From Paludibacteraceae bacterium (GTDB lineage Bacteria; Bacteroidota; Bacteroidia; Bacteroidales; Paludibacteraceae), in NCBI GenBank assembly GCA_028694915.1, contig JAQVJY010000007.1:30059-94058 (forward strand): a DNA stretch of 64,000 nt, in the 5' to 3' direction. The notes under the pieces are model-generated. The model was given only the letters and a program-made list of their open reading frames with translations, was not told the DNA's origin and searched no databases. A program made the position numbers and the translations under genes. Of the stretch, positions 62,469-64,000 are shown piece after piece (position 1 is the stretch's first letter; each line of letters begins with the position of its first letter).

Positions 62469-63914
62469 TTAGTTTTGCTTTTTACCACCCACAGAACTCA
62501 TGGCGCATCTGAAACCAATATCGCTTGAACATTTGTTTTCGTTCAAATAACGACGGTTTGCAGGATTCAACCAATAAGCGCGATCCTTCCAAGAACCACC
62601 TTTGTAGATACGTGCTTGGTCTGAAATCATATTAGCTTGTTCAATGAAGGTTGCATTTTCAGCTCTTAAGACAGAATCTCCCAATGAGGAGAGTTTATCA
62701 CCATCTTTAAAGTTACGGAAGTCGCCACCAGTTGCAGCAAATTTTTTCTCTTTAATAAGTACGTTGCGCATGCTGTCACGCATAACGGGATCCATTTTAG
62801 GTAGTTTATCTAAGATAGATTCTGCATAGGCAGAGTCACTTTGGTAAACGTTACCACGGAATGAGTTGTATTCTTCTACAACTTCATTGGTTGTAGCACG
62901 ATAAACGTCTAATACCCATTCGTTTACGTTTCCAGCCATGTTGTAAAGACCATAAGCGTTTGGAGGGAAAAAATTAACTGGAACAGTCAAAGTGTTGTTT
63001 ATTGCAATACCAATGAGGTCACCTCGGCTACGTATGAAGTTGGCATAAAATTCGCCAGCTGTTTTTTTGTCATCAAAACCACGCATTTGTTCGCCTCTCC
63101 AAGGATACGATTGGTTTTCAAATACGTTGCCATCAACTGCTTCGATACCATAAGCAGCATATTCCCATTCAGCTTCAGTTGGCAGGCGGAAGTGTGCGTC
63201 ATACAACATACCATCTAAGTCCACTGCAGAGCTATCGCCATAAATGGCACGAATAAATTCGCCTGCTTTTTTAGTGGTAAATACGTAAGCATATAATGAA
63301 TCTGGTTTTTCTTTGATAGCTTTATTAATCGTTTTTAAGTCGCGGAAAGGAATTACCTTTTGATTGATCAATTCAAGCTCGTTCACGCGGTCAGTACGCC
63401 ATTCGCAATAGGCTTCAGCTTGTTTCCAAGTGACACCAACTACGGGATAATAACCATAAGCTACGTGAGAATAATAATTTTCTACATATGGTTCGTTGTA
63501 AGCCAACTCTTTGCGCCATACAGTTTCGTCAGGCATAGCTAACAATATTTTACGAGGATCGTGTGCATAAACTCCGCTTAACCAGGCTACATATTCGCGC
63601 CAGTTTAAGTTGGTAACTTCGAATTCATCCAAAAAGTAACCACTATTACTAATACGGCGTTTTGCATTGTTGCTTGGAGCTGAAACTGGGTCATTGTTTG
63701 AACCTTTTACAGTAGTCATTACTGAAATGTAAACAGTTCCTGGAGGTATTTTCCCCTCATAGACACTATTCACGTTGAAGAAACCGTTTTGTTCATCATT
63801 GTAATCAAAACCAGTTTTTTCAGAAAAGTTTGTAGGCATGGAAGCCTTTGATTGGCAGCCCATAAAGGTTGCTACCACGATAAATAAACCAAAGAATTGT
63901 TTTGCGACTTTCAT
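62469..63914 (-). CDS. SUMF1-fold lipoprotein of the GldJ/GldK (PorK) type
   Basis: A 481-residue protein. The signal ends at lipobox FMGC (Cys20). A formylglycine-generating-enzyme (SUMF1) fold follows, with FEVTNLNWREYVAWL, YPVVGVTWKQAEAYCEWR, HFRLPTEAEWEYAA, NMAGNVNEWVLDVY, YKGGSWKDRAYWL and the closing DIGFRCAM. A long insertion rich in Asp, Ser and Arg (about 355-425) is characteristic of Bacteroidota GldJ/GldK/PorK lipoproteins. Those lipoproteins form the outer-membrane ring of the type IX secretion machinery, or a related gliding component. No PorL/M/N genes follow, so GldJ or a stand-alone paralogue is likelier than PorK itself. Confidence 0.8.
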   Translation of the reverse strand: MKVAKQFFGLFIVVATFMGCQSKASMPTNFSEKTGFDYNDEQNGFFNVNSVYEGKIPPGTVYISVMTTVKGSNNDPVSAPSNNAKRRISNSGYFLDEFEVTNLNWREYVAWLSGVYAHDPRKILLAMPDETVWRKELAYNEPYVENYYSHVAYGYYPVVGVTWKQAEAYCEWRTDRVNELELINQKVIPFRDLKTINKAIKEKPDSLYAYVFTTKKAGEFIRAIYGDSSAVDLDGMLYDAHFRLPTEAEWEYAAYGIEAVDGNVFENQSYPWRGEQMRGFDDKKTAGEFYANFIRSRGDLIGIAINNTLTVPVNFFPPNAYGLYNMAGNVNEWVLDVYRATTNEVVEEYNSFRGNVYQSDSAYAESILDKLPKMDPVMRDSMRNVLIKEKKFAATGGDFRNFKDGDKLSSLGDSVLRAENATFIEQANMISDQARIYKGGSWKDRAYWLNPANRRYLNENKCSSDIGFRCAMSSVGGKKQN

Positions 63915-63943
63915 AAGTATTCAATAGTTGGTAAAAGCGACCA

Positions 63944-63951
63944 CAAATGTA
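63944..63951 (-). promoter_or_regulatory. Bacteroidota -7 box for the GldJ/GldK-type gene
   Basis: TACATTTG on minus, followed by TGG, 29 bases before the ATG. Confidence 0.6.
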
Positions 63952-64000
63952 CGATTATTTTTATAAAAACTAATGCTTTGTTCTATTTTTTTTACTTTAT

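Overview
The window is a stretch of chromosome from a Bacteroidota bacterium, most likely of the order Bacteroidales. Three things support this. Many genes are preceded by the Bacteroidota -7 promoter box TAnnTTTG instead of a sigma70 box and Shine-Dalgarno. Secreted proteins have Bacteroidota-type domains (PCMD, cadherin-like sandwich repeats, type IX secretion C-terminal regions, a GldJ/GldK-type lipoprotein). The housekeeping neighbourhoods (dut-TPR-DUF4292-EnvC-like; ManC-type GMP-mannose enzyme, small membrane protein, mutL) are ones I associate with this group. A genus cannot be fixed from the window.

Layout. 1-2192: end of hemW and a DUF389 membrane protein, closed by a strong terminator. 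2200-6215: an AT-rich accessory island with every gene on the minus strand: a small membrane-anchored HNH protein, a HEPN-like protein, a second HNH protein with an IF2-N-like front end, a lipoprotein, and a two-gene TIR plus small membrane protein unit. A ~54 bp sequence occurs twice in inverted orientation around the middle of the island. 6303-8503: ffh-folD. 8632-23433: two large secreted proteins, one of 3877 residues built from about 37 cadherin-like repeats and two PCMD modules. 24071-29387: mannose-1-phosphate guanylyltransferase, a small membrane protein, mutL, and a DEAD-box helicase with a long structured leader. 29463-34077: minus-strand envelope lipoproteins, a VWA lipoprotein and a frameshifted T9SS cargo gene. 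34157-41451: tpx, asnB, a newly noted 57-residue cysteine-rich gene, a DMT exporter, trpS, alaS.

41642-51963: plus-strand block with an M23 peptidase, Rel/SpoT, a DUF5131 protein, a LytS/LytTR two-component pair, dut, and the TPR-DUF4292-EnvC-like envelope operon. 52060-53257: a second small AT-rich insert with two membrane proteins of unknown function. 53411-57082: a phosphodiesterase/phosphatase, an Lnb-like (DUF4105) membrane protein and a glucosaminidase-LysM protein. 57284-63914: efp, tRNA-Arg(ACG), a 56-residue membrane protein, mutS2, asnS and a SUMF1-fold GldJ/GldK-type lipoprotein.

The best candidate for an undescribed system is the TIR/three-helix membrane protein pair at 4903-6089. 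It has the layout of an NAD-processing TIR enzyme with a membrane effector and sits beside HNH and HEPN-like nuclease candidates, which suggests an anti-phage role. That role is inference. The other striking items are the giant repeat protein, the double-frameshifted T9SS cargo gene, the terminator that overlaps the asnB promoter, and the structured leader of the helicase gene.
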